Shown here: positions 30,062-39,073 of the stretch, piece after piece | How positions within the stretch are numbered: position 1 is the stretch's first letter | Layout of the letters: each line of letters starts with the position of its first letter | Source of the DNA: UBA5216 sp043743335 | GTDB taxonomy: Bacteria; Pseudomonadota; Gammaproteobacteria; Burkholderiales; SG8-41 | Length of the DNA: 64,000 nt | NCBI GenBank assembly: GCA_043743335.1 | Contig: JAYTWR010000083.1 | Coordinates: forward strand, 56,909 to 120,908 | Reading direction: 5' to 3' | Made by a program: the position numbers and the translations under genes | The notes under the pieces: model-generated | Told to the model about the DNA's origin: nothing | What the model saw: the letters and a program-made list of their open reading frames with translations, nothing else | Databases searched by the model: none

Positions 30062-30136
30062 GTAGGATGCCGGTGAGCGCAGCGAACCGCATCGGTCGCG
30101 TTATGCGCAAGATGGATGCCGCCACCGGCATCCTAC
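30062..30136. repeat. REP-like palindromic element between hemF and purD
   Basis: GTAGGATGCCGGTG (30062-30075) and CACCGGCATCCTAC (30123-30136) are perfect inverted repeats. The inner part contains GAGCGCAGCGAACCGCATC and a short inner GCGCA/TGCGC pair. The GTAGGATG...GAGCGCAGCGAA pattern resembles extragenic palindromes common in proteobacteria. It could form a strong hairpin in the purD-hemF transcript. Confidence 0.7.
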
Positions 30137-30142
30137 CGGTTG

Positions 30143-31459
30143 TTACCGTTTGCCGCCTACGCTACCGATGGCACGAAACCCAATATCGCGCCGCAGTTGC
30201 ATGCCTTCAAAGCGGATTTGCGCAGCGATTTCGTAGGCGCGTTTTTGCGCGGTGCGCACGTTGTGGCCGAGCGCGGTGACGCACAGCACGCGACCACCGC
30301 TGGTAATGACCTCGTCGCCCTGCGTCGCCGTGCCCGCGTGGAACACGTGGTAGTCCTCGGCCTGAGTTTGAGCCTGCGCGTGTGCGCCCGGCAGGCCGCG
30401 AATGACATCGCCTTTGCGCGGGTTTTCGGGGTAGCCGCCCGCCGCCAGCACCACGCCGAGCGCTACGCGCGGGTCCCAATCGGCTTCGACTTTATCCAGC
30501 GCGCCGTCGACGGCGTGTTCAATCAGTTCCACCAGATCGCTTTTCAGCCGCATCATAATGGGCTGGGTTTCGGGGTCGCCCATGCGGCAGTTGAATTCGA
30601 GCGTGTTGATTTTGCCGTCCGGCGTAATCATCAGGCCGGCATAGAGAAAACCGGTGTACGGAATGCCGTCTTTTTCCATGCCCACCAGCGTGGGCATGAT
30701 GACTTCGCGCATCACCTTGGCGTGTATGCCGGGCGTGACCACCGGCGCGGGTGAATACGCGCCCATGCCGCCGGTGTTGGGGCCGATGTCACCGGCCTGC
30801 AAGCGCTTGTGATCCTGGCTGCTGGCGAGCGCCAGCGCGTTCTTGCCGTCGGCGAGCACAATAAAGCTGGCTTCTTCGCCTGCAAGAAACGCCTCGATCA
30901 CGACGCGGGGGCCGGCCTCACTGTAGCTCACTGCCATTTTGTTATCGACCAGCATCATGTCAACTGCTGCGTGCGCCTCATGGAGGCTCAGGGCGACAAC
31001 CACCCCTTTGCCGGCGGCCAAACCATCGGCTTTGATGACAATGGGCGCGCCCTGCCGGTCGATATACGCGTGCGCGTCGGCGACGTTACTGAACGTGGCA
31101 TAAGCGGCAGTCGGAATGCCGTGGCGCTGCATGAACGACTTGGAAAAATCTTTTGAGCTTTCGAGCTGTGCCGCGGCTTGCGTGGGGCCGAAAATACGCA
31201 GGCCTGCCGCGCGAAACGCATCCACCACCCCATCGGCAAGCGGCGCTTCCGGCCCGACGACCGTTAGTAAGATATTGTTTTTATTGACAAATTCTATAAG
31301 GTCCGTGGTGCGCGTGAGATTGACATTTTCGATGCCCGTTTCACGCGCTGTGCCGGCATTGCCCGGCGCCACATACACCTTGGAAGCGCGCGGCGATTGC
31401 AGCAAGCGCCACGCCAGTGCATGTTCGCGTCCCCCTGAACCAATCACTAAAATTTTCAT
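30143..31459 (-). CDS. purD: Phosphoribosylamine--glycine ligase
   Basis: PurD (438 aa) is an ATP-grasp ligase that joins 5-phosphoribosylamine and glycine in de novo purine synthesis. It starts MKILVIGSGGREHALAWRL, and the ATP-grasp core includes IVIKADGLAAGKGVVVA and LEFNCRMGDPETQPIMMRL. It starts 25 nt after purH, and the two form a purine operon. Confidence 0.97.
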   Translation of the reverse strand: MKILVIGSGGREHALAWRLLQSPRASKVYVAPGNAGTARETGIENVNLTRTTDLIEFVNKNNILLTVVGPEAPLADGVVDAFRAAGLRIFGPTQAAAQLESSKDFSKSFMQRHGIPTAAYATFSNVADAHAYIDRQGAPIVIKADGLAAGKGVVVALSLHEAHAAVDMMLVDNKMAVSYSEAGPRVVIEAFLAGEEASFIVLADGKNALALASSQDHKRLQAGDIGPNTGGMGAYSPAPVVTPGIHAKVMREVIMPTLVGMEKDGIPYTGFLYAGLMITPDGKINTLEFNCRMGDPETQPIMMRLKSDLVELIEHAVDGALDKVEADWDPRVALGVVLAAGGYPENPRKGDVIRGLPGAHAQAQTQAEDYHVFHAGTATQGDEVITSGGRVLCVTALGHNVRTAQKRAYEIAAQIRFEGMQLRRDIGFRAIGSVGGKR

Positions 31460-31484
31460 GCGTTGAGTTCTGCGGGTTGCGTGC

Positions 31485-33065
<1,581 letters not shown>

Positions 33066-33081
33066 ATTTTATGTGTGGCGG

Positions 33082-33130
33082 GATTGAGAATCGGGGATCG
33101 AGGATCGATGTTTGAGGAATGAGGATTGAG
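33082..33130 (-). repeat. Degenerate heptamer array (7 units) upstream of purH
   Basis: On the minus strand seven consecutive units read CTCAATC, CTCATTC, CTCAAAC, ATCGATC, CTCGATC, CCCGATT, CTCAATC. This is the same 7-bp family and the same orientation relative to the gene as the array upstream of hemE, but decayed. Confidence 0.7.
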
Positions 33131-33139
33131 CCATACGAA

Positions 33140-33156
33140 GCCTGCGCATCGCAGGC
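33140..33156. terminator. Hairpin downstream of fis
   Basis: GCCTGCG-CAT-CGCAGGC is a perfect 7-bp stem with a 3-nt loop, 27 nt after the fis stop. The run of T on the minus-strand side is weak (TTCGT), so it may only attenuate or protect RNA ends. Confidence 0.45.
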
Positions 33157-33182
33157 TCAAGCCTCAAGCCTGATAACACATC

Positions 33183-33425
33183 CTAGAACTTGATCCCATG
33201 CGCCTTCATTTTCTTGCGCAGGGTGTTGCGGTTCAGGCCCAGCATTTCTGCCGCGTGGGTTTGATTGCCGCGCACGCGCGTGAGCACCGATTCCAGCAGC
33301 GGCTTTTCCACGCAGTTGATCACCATCTCGTACACGCCACTGGCCTTCTCGCCGTCCAAATCCTTGAAATAGCCGTCGATGGCCCGGCGCACGGTGCGGG
33401 CCATATCGTTGTCGTTCATCATCAT
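33183..33425 (-). CDS. fis: Fis nucleoid-associated DNA-binding protein
   Basis: An 80-residue protein. The C-terminal helix-turn-helix LLESVLTRVRGNQTHAAEMLGLNRNTLRKKMKAHGI is the Fis DNA-binding motif. It is shorter than E. coli Fis (98) and lacks the extended N-terminal arm, as is usual in betaproteobacteria. It overlaps the dusB stop by four bases (ATGA), the conserved dusB-fis arrangement. The start could be any of the three consecutive ATGs. Confidence 0.93.
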   Translation of the reverse strand: MMMNDNDMARTVRRAIDGYFKDLDGEKASGVYEMVINCVEKPLLESVLTRVRGNQTHAAEMLGLNRNTLRKKMKAHGIKF

Positions 33426-34429
33426 GCTGCAAGATCCTCACTGTAAATCAGGTGTTGGCTGCGATCCGCGAGTTCATTGAAGAAAGCGTCCACAGCGTCT
33501 AATTGTTCCCGGCAGGTTTCGAGCTGGTTCATCGCGTGGCGAAACGCCGCCGAGCCTGCCAGCCCTTTGCTGTACCAAGAGATGTGCTTGCGCGCCACGC
33601 GCACGCCGCGTTGCTCGCCGTAAAAACCATACAGATCGTGCAAATGCGCCACCAGCACGCGATGAATTTCGCGCACTTCCGGCGGCGGCAAGTGCGTGCC
33701 GGTGTCGAGAAAATGCGTGATTTCGCGAAACATCCACGGCCGGCCCTGCGCCGCGCGACCGATCATCACCGCATCCGCTCGCGTGTATTCGAGTACGTGC
33801 TTTACCTGCTCGGGCGTGCTGATGTCGCCATTGGCCATCACCGGTATGCCGATTTCGGCTTTCACCGCAGCGATGGTGTCGTATTCGGCCGTACCGGAGA
33901 AACCGCAGGCGCGCGTGCGTCCGTGTATCGCCAACGCCTGCACGCCGCAGCGTTCGGCAATTTTGGCCACGGTGATGGCGTTACGGTTGTCGCGATCCCA
34001 GCCGGTGCGGATTTTCAACGTCACCGGCACGTCCACCGCGCTGACCACCGCTTGCAATATGCGGCTCACCAGCGGCTCGTCTTTCAATAACGCCGAGCCC
34101 GCCATGACGTTGCACACTTTCTTCGCCGGGCAACCCATGTTGATGTCGATAATCTGCGCGCCGTTGTCGACGTTAAAGCGCGCGGCGTCGGCGAGCATTT
34201 GCGGATCAGCGCCGGCGATTTGCACGGAAATCGGATCCACTTCGCCTTCATGATCGGCGCGGCGACGCGTTTTTTCGGAGCCCCACAGCAGCGAATTGCT
34301 CGCCACCATTTCCGACACCGCCATGCCCGCGCCCATTTGTTTGCACAGTTGGCGGAACGGCCGGTCCGTCACGCCCGCCATGGGCGCCACTACCAGCTTG
34401 TTCTTCAATAGGTGCTTGCCGATTTGCAT
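33422..34429 (-). CDS. dusB: tRNA-dihydrouridine synthase B
   Basis: DusB (335 aa) is an FMN enzyme that reduces uridines in tRNA. Family motifs are VVAPMAGVTDRPFRQLC at the start, DINMGCPAKKVCN with the catalytic cysteine, TLKIRTGWD, LAIHGRTRACGFSG and VMANGDI. It is the first gene of the dusB-fis operon. The 281-nt region upstream (34430-34710) is unusually AT rich in its middle and probably holds the promoter, as dusB-fis promoters are normally strong and growth-regulated. Confidence 0.96.
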   Translation of the reverse strand: MQIGKHLLKNKLVVAPMAGVTDRPFRQLCKQMGAGMAVSEMVASNSLLWGSEKTRRRADHEGEVDPISVQIAGADPQMLADAARFNVDNGAQIIDINMGCPAKKVCNVMAGSALLKDEPLVSRILQAVVSAVDVPVTLKIRTGWDRDNRNAITVAKIAERCGVQALAIHGRTRACGFSGTAEYDTIAAVKAEIGIPVMANGDISTPEQVKHVLEYTRADAVMIGRAAQGRPWMFREITHFLDTGTHLPPPEVREIHRVLVAHLHDLYGFYGEQRGVRVARKHISWYSKGLAGSAAFRHAMNQLETCREQLDAVDAFFNELADRSQHLIYSEDLAA

Positions 34430-34710
34430 AGGTGTGCTGGTGTTGGAAAATTATGGCGCAACGGAAAGGACGCGATTCTAATCCGGCATGCGCGCGGCGC
34501 AAAGTGAAAATTGATTATTTTTTACGCAGCAAAAAATTTGTTGGCGCGCGCGCGACAGGTGTCATTTGCGCGCAGCAAAATCCGTCGCTGCGCCATGTGC
34601 TTATCGGAAAATCTTCGCACAAAACGTGTGCAAACTGCGCTAGTGGGTTGCGCGCGCAGGAAATTGTTCGTTGTGCTGACTTGTGCCGCGCGTAAGCACG
34701 CCGTCAGGGT
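34430..34710. other. Intergenic region upstream of dusB
   Basis: A 281-nt gap holding no convincing gene. It contains an A/T-rich stretch (around 34510-34545) suited to the dusB-fis promoter or its own Fis control. No exact promoter could be fixed by eye. Short frames here have no recognisable product. Confidence 0.4.
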
Positions 34711-35916
34711 TCAGCCACGCACGCCGAAGATCATGCGGCGTGCAACAAAATCACGCAGCGGAGCGATGCTGCCCAGCGCGGTCATGCCGATGCCGCGCGC
34801 CGCCTGTAGCGGCAAAAAATCGTTTGAAAACAAACGCACCAGCGAGTGCGTGGCCGCCACCGTAGCGGTGCGGTCGATGCGCCGTTGCGCACGAAAGTTG
34901 CGCAAGGCGTCGTGGTGAGCGATGGCTTGCACTTCGGTGGCGCACAAAATTTGGGTGAGCGTTTGCGCCAGCGCCCACGCGTCGCGCAAACCCAAATTGA
35001 AACCCTGCCCCGCGACCGGATGCAAGGTCTGCGCCGCGTTGCCGATGGTCTCTACGCCCGGCACGCTGGCCGCGTTGGCAGCATTGGCATAGCGCAAACT
35101 CAGCGGATAACACACGCGCTGCGACACGTGCGTGAAGTCGCCCAGCCGCGTGCCGAACGCCTCGCGCAAGGCGGCGAGAAAGGTTGCGGCATCAGCGCAT
35201 TGCAGCACTTCTGCGCGCGCCGGCGGCAATGTCCACACCAACGCCATTTCATCGCCGAACGGCAGCAGCGCCAACGGGCCGTCTTGGGTGAACCGCTCGT
35301 AGGCAACCTGCTGGTGGGGTGACGTAGTGGTCACGCGCGCGGTGAGCGCGTGCTGGTTGTAGTCGATAAACTTGGGTGGCGCCAAGCCGTCGATGTCGCC
35401 GCCGTCAGCAACCACGGCCAAGTGCGTGGTGAGCGATGTGGTTTGATCGCCGTGGGCGTAATCGACGCGCTGGACGTTGCCGTTTCGATGCAGCGCGGTG
35501 ACGCGGGCACCCCAGTGATAGGGGATTACGCTTTCCGCCGGACGCTGCATCGGCTGCGAGAGAGATTCGAAAAGTTCATTGTAATCAATGACATAGCCCA
35601 AGGCTGGCACGCCGGATTCAGCGGCGCTGATGGCCACACGGCCAAAGCCACCGCGTTGCGAGATGTGAATGTTGTTAATCGGTGTGGGGCGCAATGCCCG
35701 CCACACGCCCAGCCGCTCCAGTAGCAAACGGCTGCCGTGCGACAACGCTATCGGACGCGGATCGCCAGTCGATGCGCGGCGCGCTTCGAGTACGGTTAAG
35801 CGCAGATTGGCATTGCGGGCGCGCAGCGCCAAGGCAAACGCAGCACCCACCGGCCCACCGCCGATGATGGCGATGTCGGTATCGGTATCGGTGGGTGCTG
35901 CGCTCATGGCCATCAT
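34711..35916 (-). CDS. UbiH/UbiF/VisC-family FAD-dependent hydroxylase
   Basis: A 401-residue flavoprotein monooxygenase. The FAD-binding motif is IAIIGGGPVGAAFALALRA near residue 15. The second conserved block GDPRPIALSHGSRLLLERLGVW and the late motif IGNAAQTLHPVAGQGFNLGLRDAWALA are diagnostic of ubiquinone-ring hydroxylases. It most likely acts on the C6 or C5 position in ubiquinone synthesis. Which position cannot be told from sequence, so no exact gene symbol is given. It lies 8 nt downstream of pepP, a conserved pairing in proteobacteria. Confidence 0.88.
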   Translation of the reverse strand: MMAMSAAPTDTDTDIAIIGGGPVGAAFALALRARNANLRLTVLEARRASTGDPRPIALSHGSRLLLERLGVWRALRPTPINNIHISQRGGFGRVAISAAESGVPALGYVIDYNELFESLSQPMQRPAESVIPYHWGARVTALHRNGNVQRVDYAHGDQTTSLTTHLAVVADGGDIDGLAPPKFIDYNQHALTARVTTTSPHQQVAYERFTQDGPLALLPFGDEMALVWTLPPARAEVLQCADAATFLAALREAFGTRLGDFTHVSQRVCYPLSLRYANAANAASVPGVETIGNAAQTLHPVAGQGFNLGLRDAWALAQTLTQILCATEVQAIAHHDALRNFRAQRRIDRTATVAATHSLVRLFSNDFLPLQAARGIGMTALGSIAPLRDFVARRMIFGVRG

Positions 35917-35924
35917 TATGCTGC

Positions 35925-37226
35925 TCAGCGCGAGGCCATCAAGGCCTCAATATCCTTCACCGTTTTGGGTGCGGCGCTGGTGAGGATTTCACAGCCGCCG
36001 TCTGTCACCACCACATCGTCTTCAATGCGCACGCCGATGTTGACGAACTCGGCCGGCACGCCTGCCGCCGGACGGATATAACACCCCGGCTCGACGGTCA
36101 GCACCATGCCCGGCTGTAACACGCGCCATTGCCCGTCGCGCTTGTAGTCACCGGCGTCGTGTACATCCAGCCCTAGCCAGTGACCGGTGCGGTGCATATA
36201 AAACTGGCGATAGGTTTCTTTTTCCAGCACTTCCTGCAAACTGCCGCTGAGTAATTTTAAGTCGATAAAACCCTGCGCCAGCACTTTCACCGCCGCATCG
36301 TGCGGCGCATTCCAAGTCGCGCCCGCTTTAACTGCCGCGATGGCGGCGGCCTGCGATGCCAACACCAGTTCATACACTGCTTTTTGCGGTCCGCTGAACC
36401 GGCCATTCACCGGAAAGGTGCGCGTGATGTCCGAGGCGTAACCATCGAGCTCGCAACCGGCGTCGATTAGCAACAAGTCGCCGTCTTTGAGCGTGGCGTC
36501 GTTGGCCACGTAATGCAGCACGCAGGCATTCGCGCCCGACGCAACAATCGAGGTATACGCGGGCGCCTGTGCGCCCCAGCGGCGAAACTCATGCAGCAGC
36601 TCGGCTTCAATCTGGTATTCAGCGCCGCCTGGCTTGGCGGCGCGCATGGCGCGCACATGCGCGCCGGTGGAAATTTTCGCTGCCTGACGCATGGTCGCCA
36701 GCTCATCGGCGTCTTTAACCAAGCGCAAATCGTCGAGCAGCGTATGCACGTCGGCAATGTCACGCGGCGCGGCCACACCGGTGCGCGCGCGGTTGCGCAC
36801 CTCGTTTACCCAACCCAGCACGCGCGCATCCCACGCGCTGTCGCCGCCCAAGTGCGCAAACACCGCAGGCTGATCGGCGAGCAAGTCGGGCATCCGCGTG
36901 TCGAGCTCGCCGATGGGATAGGTTTCGTCAAAACCAAATTGGTCTTTGGCCGCCGCCGGGCCAAAACGAAAGCCGTCCCAAATCTCACGCTCTTCGTTTT
37001 TTTCTCGGCAAAACAATAGGTTACGGGGTTTGTCGCCCGCAACGATGACCACCACCGCGTCCGGCTCGGTAAACCCGCTCAAGTGGTAAAAATAACTGTC
37101 GTAGCGATACGGATAATGCGCATCGCGATTGCGCGTTCGCTCCGGCGCGGTGGGTACGATTGCGACGCCTTTGCCGATTTGCTGGGCGAGCTTGGCGCGG
37201 CGGTGGTGGTGGGGGGCGGTGTTCAT
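35925..37226 (-). CDS. pepP: Xaa-Pro aminopeptidase
   Basis: A 433-residue metallopeptidase of the M24 family that removes N-terminal residues preceding proline. Metal ligands are visible in order: two Asp in LLIDAGCELDGYASDITRTF, His in HRTGHWLGLDVHDAG, Glu in LTVEPGCYI and Glu in VRIEDDVVVTDGG. The frame extends further upstream, but the ATG at 37226 is chosen because it overlaps the murU stop as ATGA and matches the family N-terminus (HHRRAKLAQQIGKGVAIV). Confidence 0.95.
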   Translation of the reverse strand: MNTAPHHHRRAKLAQQIGKGVAIVPTAPERTRNRDAHYPYRYDSYFYHLSGFTEPDAVVVIVAGDKPRNLLFCREKNEEREIWDGFRFGPAAAKDQFGFDETYPIGELDTRMPDLLADQPAVFAHLGGDSAWDARVLGWVNEVRNRARTGVAAPRDIADVHTLLDDLRLVKDADELATMRQAAKISTGAHVRAMRAAKPGGAEYQIEAELLHEFRRWGAQAPAYTSIVASGANACVLHYVANDATLKDGDLLLIDAGCELDGYASDITRTFPVNGRFSGPQKAVYELVLASQAAAIAAVKAGATWNAPHDAAVKVLAQGFIDLKLLSGSLQEVLEKETYRQFYMHRTGHWLGLDVHDAGDYKRDGQWRVLQPGMVLTVEPGCYIRPAAGVPAEFVNIGVRIEDDVVVTDGGCEILTSAAPKTVKDIEALMASR

Positions 37227-37921
37227 GGCGCTTTCATTATAGTCCCGGCGTTGCGCAATCGTGCGTCCAGCGCCGCCAAGCGCTGCGGGGTGCCGACGTC
37301 GTTCCACTCGCCGCGATAATGTGCTCCGGACACGCGGCCCTCGGCGATGGGCAGCGCCAGCAGCGCGGCCAATCGCGCTTTATCGCCGCGCGCGACATTT
37401 TTGAACAACGCCGGGTGGTAGGCACCGATGCCGCTGAACGTGAGTTTGTCGCCGCCAGCGGTGACGACGCTATCGCTCAGGCCAAAGTCGCCTTGGGGAT
37501 GGTGATCCGGGTTGTTGACCAGCACCAGATGTGCGAGGCGCGCGGTGCTTAACTGCTGTGCGCGTTGCACCAGCGGCGCGAAATCGTAGTCGCAATACAC
37601 ATCGCTGTTGACCACTAAAAAGGGCTGGTCGTCGAGCAGCGGCAGCGCCCAAGCTATGCCGCCGGCGGTTTCCAGGGCTTGTGGCTCGAAGGAATATTGA
37701 ATGCGTACGCCGAATGTAGCGCCGTCACCCAGCGCGGCCTCGATTTGCGCGGCAAGGTGCGAAATGTTGACTACGAGGTCGGTGACCCCTGCTTGCTTGA
37801 GCCTAAAAATAGCCCATAAAATCAAGTAGTTACCACCAACCATCAGCAGGGGTTTGGGTGTTGCGTCGGTTAGCGGGCGCATGCGTTCGCCGCGGCCCGC
37901 GGCGAGGATCATGGCTTTCAT
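37223..37921 (-). CDS. murU: N-acetylmuramate-1-phosphate uridylyltransferase
   Basis: A 232-residue nucleotidyltransferase with the N-terminal signature MKAMILAAGRGERMRPLTDATPKPLL. In bacteria lacking the E. coli MurQ route, MurU makes UDP-MurNAc from MurNAc-1-phosphate during peptidoglycan recycling. The pairing with amgK just upstream (10-nt gap) supports this role over other sugar-phosphate nucleotidyltransferases. It contains a copy of the dispersed AT-rich motif (37817-37832), encoding NYLILW. The ATGA overlap with pepP suggests translational coupling. Confidence 0.9.
   Translation of the reverse strand: MKAMILAAGRGERMRPLTDATPKPLLMVGGNYLILWAIFRLKQAGVTDLVVNISHLAAQIEAALGDGATFGVRIQYSFEPQALETAGGIAWALPLLDDQPFLVVNSDVYCDYDFAPLVQRAQQLSTARLAHLVLVNNPDHHPQGDFGLSDSVVTAGGDKLTFSGIGAYHPALFKNVARGDKARLAALLALPIAEGRVSGAHYRGEWNDVGTPQRLAALDARLRNAGTIMKAP
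37817..37832 (+). repeat. Dispersed AT-rich motif, copy 6 (exact, inside murU)
   Basis: TAAAATCAAGTAGTTA lies antisense to murU. It is the only in-gene copy read opposite to its host gene. Confidence 0.7.
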
Positions 37922-37931
37922 GGACGGCCGG

Positions 37932-38948
37932 TCAAAAGGTGTAGCCGATGCTGTGCGCGCGGCCTTCGAGCGCATCGAGCAGCTTGGCAAACGGCCCCAG
38001 CTCACGATAGCGTGCGCTGACGCGGCGCGCGTAGTTGATGAAGCGCGGCGTGTCTTTGAGGTAGTGCGGTTTGCCGTCGCGGTAGTTGATACGCGCAAAT
38101 ATGCCCAACACCTTGATGTGACGTTGCAGGCCCATCCACTCGAATTCGCGCCAGAAAGCAGCAAAATCCGCGTTCACCGGCAAGCCGGCGGCGCGGGCGC
38201 GCTCCCAATAGCGCACCACCCAATCGAGTTCGCGTTCTTCCGGCCAACTGACAAAGGCGTCGCGAAACAGCGAGGCGACGTCGTAGGTGAGCGGGCCATA
38301 AACCGCATCCTGAAAATCCAGCACGCCGGGGTTGGGCGCGGACAGCATCAAATTGCGCGGCATGTAGTCGCGGTGCACGTAGACGGATGGCTGTGCCAGA
38401 GCGGCATCGATTAGCAACTGGCTGGTCGCGGCGAACACTTGCTGCTGCGCCGGTGTGAACACGGTTTGCAAATGCTTGCCGACATACCAGTCGGGGAAAA
38501 GCGCCAGCTCGCGCTGTAACAAGGCCGCATCGTAGGGCGGCAACACGCCGGGTTTGCTCGCACGCTGCCAGATGATGAGCGCGTCAATCGCGTCGCTGAA
38601 CAGCGCGTCGGGATTGTCTTCGGTAAAGCCGTTGAGATACGTGGTGGTTCCCAGATCACTCAGCAGCAAAAACCCGCGTTCGATATCTTGCGCGATCACT
38701 TTCGGTACGTTTAACCCGGCCTCGTGCAGCAGTGCGGCGACTTTGACGAAGGGACGACAGTCCTCCTGTGGCGGCGGCGCATCCATGGCGATCCATGTTT
38801 TGCCTTCAGCGGTGAGGCGAAAATAGCGCCGGAAGCTCGCGTCAGCCGACGCCGGTGCCAGCGTGAACGGCTGCGCAATCGCTTGATTTTGCGCAGTTTC
38901 GGCGAGCCACGCGCGCAATTGCATCAATCGGGGATCGGTAGCGGACAA
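37932..38948 (-). CDS. amgK: N-acetylmuramate/N-acetylglucosamine anomeric kinase
   Basis: A 338-residue aminoglycoside-phosphotransferase-fold kinase. The catalytic loop is VHRDYMPRNLML and the metal-binding segment is VLDFQDAVYGPLTYDVASLF. AmgK phosphorylates recycled MurNAc and GlcNAc at C1 in the cytoplasm, and MurU then activates the MurNAc product. The gene is divergent from lptD, as in many beta- and gammaproteobacteria. The 125-nt divergent region contains a short duplication (GCGTTGCCTT twice, around 38951-38985). Confidence 0.9.
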   Translation of the reverse strand: MSATDPRLMQLRAWLAETAQNQAIAQPFTLAPASADASFRRYFRLTAEGKTWIAMDAPPPQEDCRPFVKVAALLHEAGLNVPKVIAQDIERGFLLLSDLGTTTYLNGFTEDNPDALFSDAIDALIIWQRASKPGVLPPYDAALLQRELALFPDWYVGKHLQTVFTPAQQQVFAATSQLLIDAALAQPSVYVHRDYMPRNLMLSAPNPGVLDFQDAVYGPLTYDVASLFRDAFVSWPEERELDWVVRYWERARAAGLPVNADFAAFWREFEWMGLQRHIKVLGIFARINYRDGKPHYLKDTPRFINYARRVSARYRELGPFAKLLDALEGRAHSIGYTF

Positions 38949-39073
38949 AGCGTTGCCTTTAAGGTGTGATAAGGCGTTGCCTTATAACGGGATTTATGCG
39001 ATTTTAGCATTTTGCCGCTCTCACTTTCCCTCACTTTCCCGCCCCTTATCTTGACTATTCCCAGTCACCTTTC

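Noticed and set aside
34432..34918. Plus-strand frames upstream of and opposite the ubiH-like gene
   Set aside because: The products are Arg/Ala/Cys-rich with no family similarity and they partly overlap a real gene on the other strand.
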